Shown here one piece after another: positions 62,248 through 64,000 of a DNA stretch of 64,000 nt. The position numbers and the translations under genes are program-made. A model generated the notes under the pieces. The model was given only the letters and a program-made list of their open reading frames with translations. It had not been told where the DNA came from and did not search any database. Position 1 is the stretch's first letter. Every line of letters starts with the position of its first letter. Source of the DNA: Planctomycetota bacterium (GTDB lineage Bacteria > Planctomycetota > UBA1135 > GCA-002686595); the NCBI GenBank assembly GCA_021413885.1, contig JAIOPM010000038.1:62001-126000 (forward strand). Direction: 5' to 3'.

Positions 62248-63984
62248 CTACGGCGCGAGCAACCGCGCGACGTCGGCGTGCAACGCCGGATCGATCTCCG
62301 CGCGTCGGCCGAGGAAGTCGCACACCGCGCGCTCGCCGATGCGGCCGAGGCGGTACGCGGCGACGTTGCCGAAGCCGTCGGTGAAGTCGACCGCGAGCAC
62401 GTCGGTCGGCGCGCTGCCTTCGTCCGGGCCGAGCCAACGTTCGGCCCGCACCGCAATCAAACGATCGACCAAGAGCGCGAACTCCTTCGCCTCCTGATCG
62501 ACGCCGTCGGGCGACCACCGCCCCTTCGACGACCGCACGTACTTGCGCACGCTCCCGAGACCGGTGATCGAAGCGCGCACGAGGTCGAGCTCGCGCAGCC
62601 GCAAGACTTCGCGGCTCTCGAGGCTCGCCCGCGTCGTGCGCGCGAGCTCGATCCACGCCGGATCGGCGAGGAACACCAACGACTCGCCGTCGCGGCGGAA
62701 GAGGAAACCCTGACCGCCTTCCGGCGTGCGCGTCTCGCGACCGATCCGTCCGCCGAACGGAGCGCCTTGCGCGCGCAGCCAAATGCCAGCGGTCGGATCG
62801 TCGGCGCCGAACTCGAGGCCTTCGACGCGCTGCACGAAGTTCGTGTACGTCAGCTTGCCGACCAACGCCTCCGCCGCTTGGCCATCGGCCGGCGACGAAT
62901 GCACGCGTTCCGACTCCGGCCCGTTCCACACGATCCAACGGCCTTGCGAACGCTCGAGCCACAGCTCGACGCCGCCGAACACGCAGTGCACCTGATCGAC
63001 GTCGGACTTCGGCACGCGCACGAACTGGCGATCGACGAAGGCGCGCGTCGGGACCAGGAGCTCGGCGACCGCTTCACGGTCGACCTTCCACACGTACGGT
63101 ACGTCGGAGCGCATCACGAACCACGCGCTCGACATGCGATCGCGCTGGAACGACAGCGTCGTGCGGCGATCGGCGTTCTCGACGACTTCGAACGAGAGCG
63201 CCGTCCGGTCGAGGCCGACGAGATCCGGCCGACCGGAGGCATCGTCGACGAAGGCCTTCGCGTGCAAACTCGCGAGCAACGCGAGCCAGTTGGCGACGAT
63301 CGTCGGATCGAGCGTGCCCTCGAACGGGAGGACGGCGCTCCAGCCGGCGGGTCCGAGCAGACAAGCGAGTTCGAGGTCCTCGAGCTCGCTCCCGTCGCTC
63401 TTGCCGATCTTGCCGTGGCGGCGGAACTCGACGACCGCGCGCGGATCGAACGCGAAGATCTCTCGCGCGCGCCACAAATCCCGCGGACGATCGAGCACGC
63501 TGTCGAGGTTCGCGAGCGTGCGCACGATGCGCCCGTCGACGCGCACGAAGAGATGTTGGCCGTCGACGTCGGCTTGGCCCATCTCGAGCCGCCGAACGTG
63601 TTCGCGACCTTCGATTTCCTCGCGCACTTCGACGACCGCGCGCGGCGGTGCGAGACCGAGCCCCTTCGCATCCGGCGACGGCACCGCGGTCGCCTTGTTC
63701 TGCGTCAAGCAGTCGAGCAGCCAACCGACCACCGTCTCGTCCGCAGGGTAGTCGAGCGGATCGACCATGCGCCAGCGGCCCGAAGGCTCGAGCCGTAGCT
63801 CGAGCTGCAGGCTGTACGTGAACTGGTCGATGCGCACCGAACGAATGCGGCCGCGATCGAGGCCCGGGAGCAACGCTTGTTCGCCGACGACCGGCGCGGT
63901 CGCTTCGCGATGCGTCTGCCACCACGCGACGCCGCCGAGGCCCGCGAGCAAGAGCACCAACAGGATCAGGGTTCGGGGACTCAT
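62248..63984 (-). CDS. DUF4340 protein
   Basis: A 578-residue exported protein anchored by an N-terminal helix (TLILLVLLLAGLGGVAWW). The rest is made of two to three similar beta-rich repeats of the DUF4340 type (IRSVRIDQFTYSL, WRMVDPLDYPADETVVGWLL; later QGRWIVWNGPESERV). Such proteins usually sit after a GldG-like ABC-transport component, where they are thought to be part of an uncharacterised exporter. The ATG overlaps the stop of an upstream gene as TGATG. Only 15 bases of that gene are in the window. Confidence 0.75.
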   Translation of the reverse strand: MSPRTLILLVLLLAGLGGVAWWQTHREATAPVVGEQALLPGLDRGRIRSVRIDQFTYSLQLELRLEPSGRWRMVDPLDYPADETVVGWLLDCLTQNKATAVPSPDAKGLGLAPPRAVVEVREEIEGREHVRRLEMGQADVDGQHLFVRVDGRIVRTLANLDSVLDRPRDLWRAREIFAFDPRAVVEFRRHGKIGKSDGSELEDLELACLLGPAGWSAVLPFEGTLDPTIVANWLALLASLHAKAFVDDASGRPDLVGLDRTALSFEVVENADRRTTLSFQRDRMSSAWFVMRSDVPYVWKVDREAVAELLVPTRAFVDRQFVRVPKSDVDQVHCVFGGVELWLERSQGRWIVWNGPESERVHSSPADGQAAEALVGKLTYTNFVQRVEGLEFGADDPTAGIWLRAQGAPFGGRIGRETRTPEGGQGFLFRRDGESLVFLADPAWIELARTTRASLESREVLRLRELDLVRASITGLGSVRKYVRSSKGRWSPDGVDQEAKEFALLVDRLIAVRAERWLGPDEGSAPTDVLAVDFTDGFGNVAAYRLGRIGERAVCDFLGRRAEIDPALHADVARLLAP

Positions 63985-64000
63985 CAGCTCCGTCGACGCA
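63984..64000 (-). CDS. 3' end of upstream gene, partial
   Basis: Only the last few codons are visible, reading Arg-Arg-Arg-Ser-stop, with the TGA sharing its final A with the DUF4340 ATG. By analogy with other genomes it is probably the GldG-like or ABC permease gene of the same operon, but nothing in 17 bases proves that. Confidence 0.35.

Overview
The window is GC-rich and densely coding. Almost every gap is under 300 bases, and many neighbouring genes overlap by a few bases. No tRNA, rRNA, insertion sequence or CRISPR array was seen. The gene set points to a Gram-negative-type bacterium, most likely a member of the Planctomycetota. The supporting evidence is an ECF sigma factor fused through a membrane helix to carboxypeptidase-regulatory-like domains, an FHA/Ser-Thr kinase with DLG in place of DFG, FG-GAP/VCBS secreted proteins sharing an unnamed Cys-containing C-terminal domain, and a Lol-type ABC exporter (implying an outer membrane). 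The phylum call is inference from architecture, not from a marker gene tree.

Left end (1-8141, minus strand): one compact defence operon reading hsdM, hsdS, kwaA, kwaB, an Abi-C protein, a RhuM-Fic protein, then hsdR, which runs off the window edge. A complete type I restriction-modification system is therefore split open by a Kiwa-like pair and two further defence-type genes, with TGATG, ATGA and GTGA junctions. This is the most notable part of the window.

Housekeeping core (8361-21325): lysS, a LolC/E-like permease and LolD ATPase on plus; then on minus a JmjC-like cupin protein and the sigma-factor fusion, and a conserved xseB-ispA-dxs-nadK operon for isoprenoid precursors and NADP; then an orphan B12-domain radical SAM enzyme on plus, closed by a strong hairpin terminator.

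Central region (21381-35656): a polytopic membrane protein (GT-C-like), a large 14-repeat FG-GAP secreted protein, an O-methyltransferase, a btuFCD-type B12 uptake operon with a recognisable cobalamin riboswitch, a secreted protein of unknown function, an OsmC protein, a lipoprotein amidohydrolase, a short-chain dehydrogenase, and a second secreted protein that shares the C-terminal domain of the FG-GAP protein.

Right part (35757-64000): asd-lysC (aspartate pathway), an S1-repeat protein, a DUF1992 protein, a GMC oxidoreductase coupled to an unusual Gfo/Idh protein lacking the usual catalytic lysine, panB, a COG2509 flavoprotein, a two-part methyltransferase, the gap-pgk-rpe-accD central-metabolism cluster, then on plus tilS, yggS, an FHA-kinase, yggU, a degenerate purine nucleoside phosphorylase, purN and a small membrane protein. 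The window ends on minus with a MrfAB (YprAB)-type helicase/exonuclease pair and a DUF4340 protein. GTG starts overlapping the previous TGA (GTGA) occur at seven junctions, so translational coupling is common in this genome.
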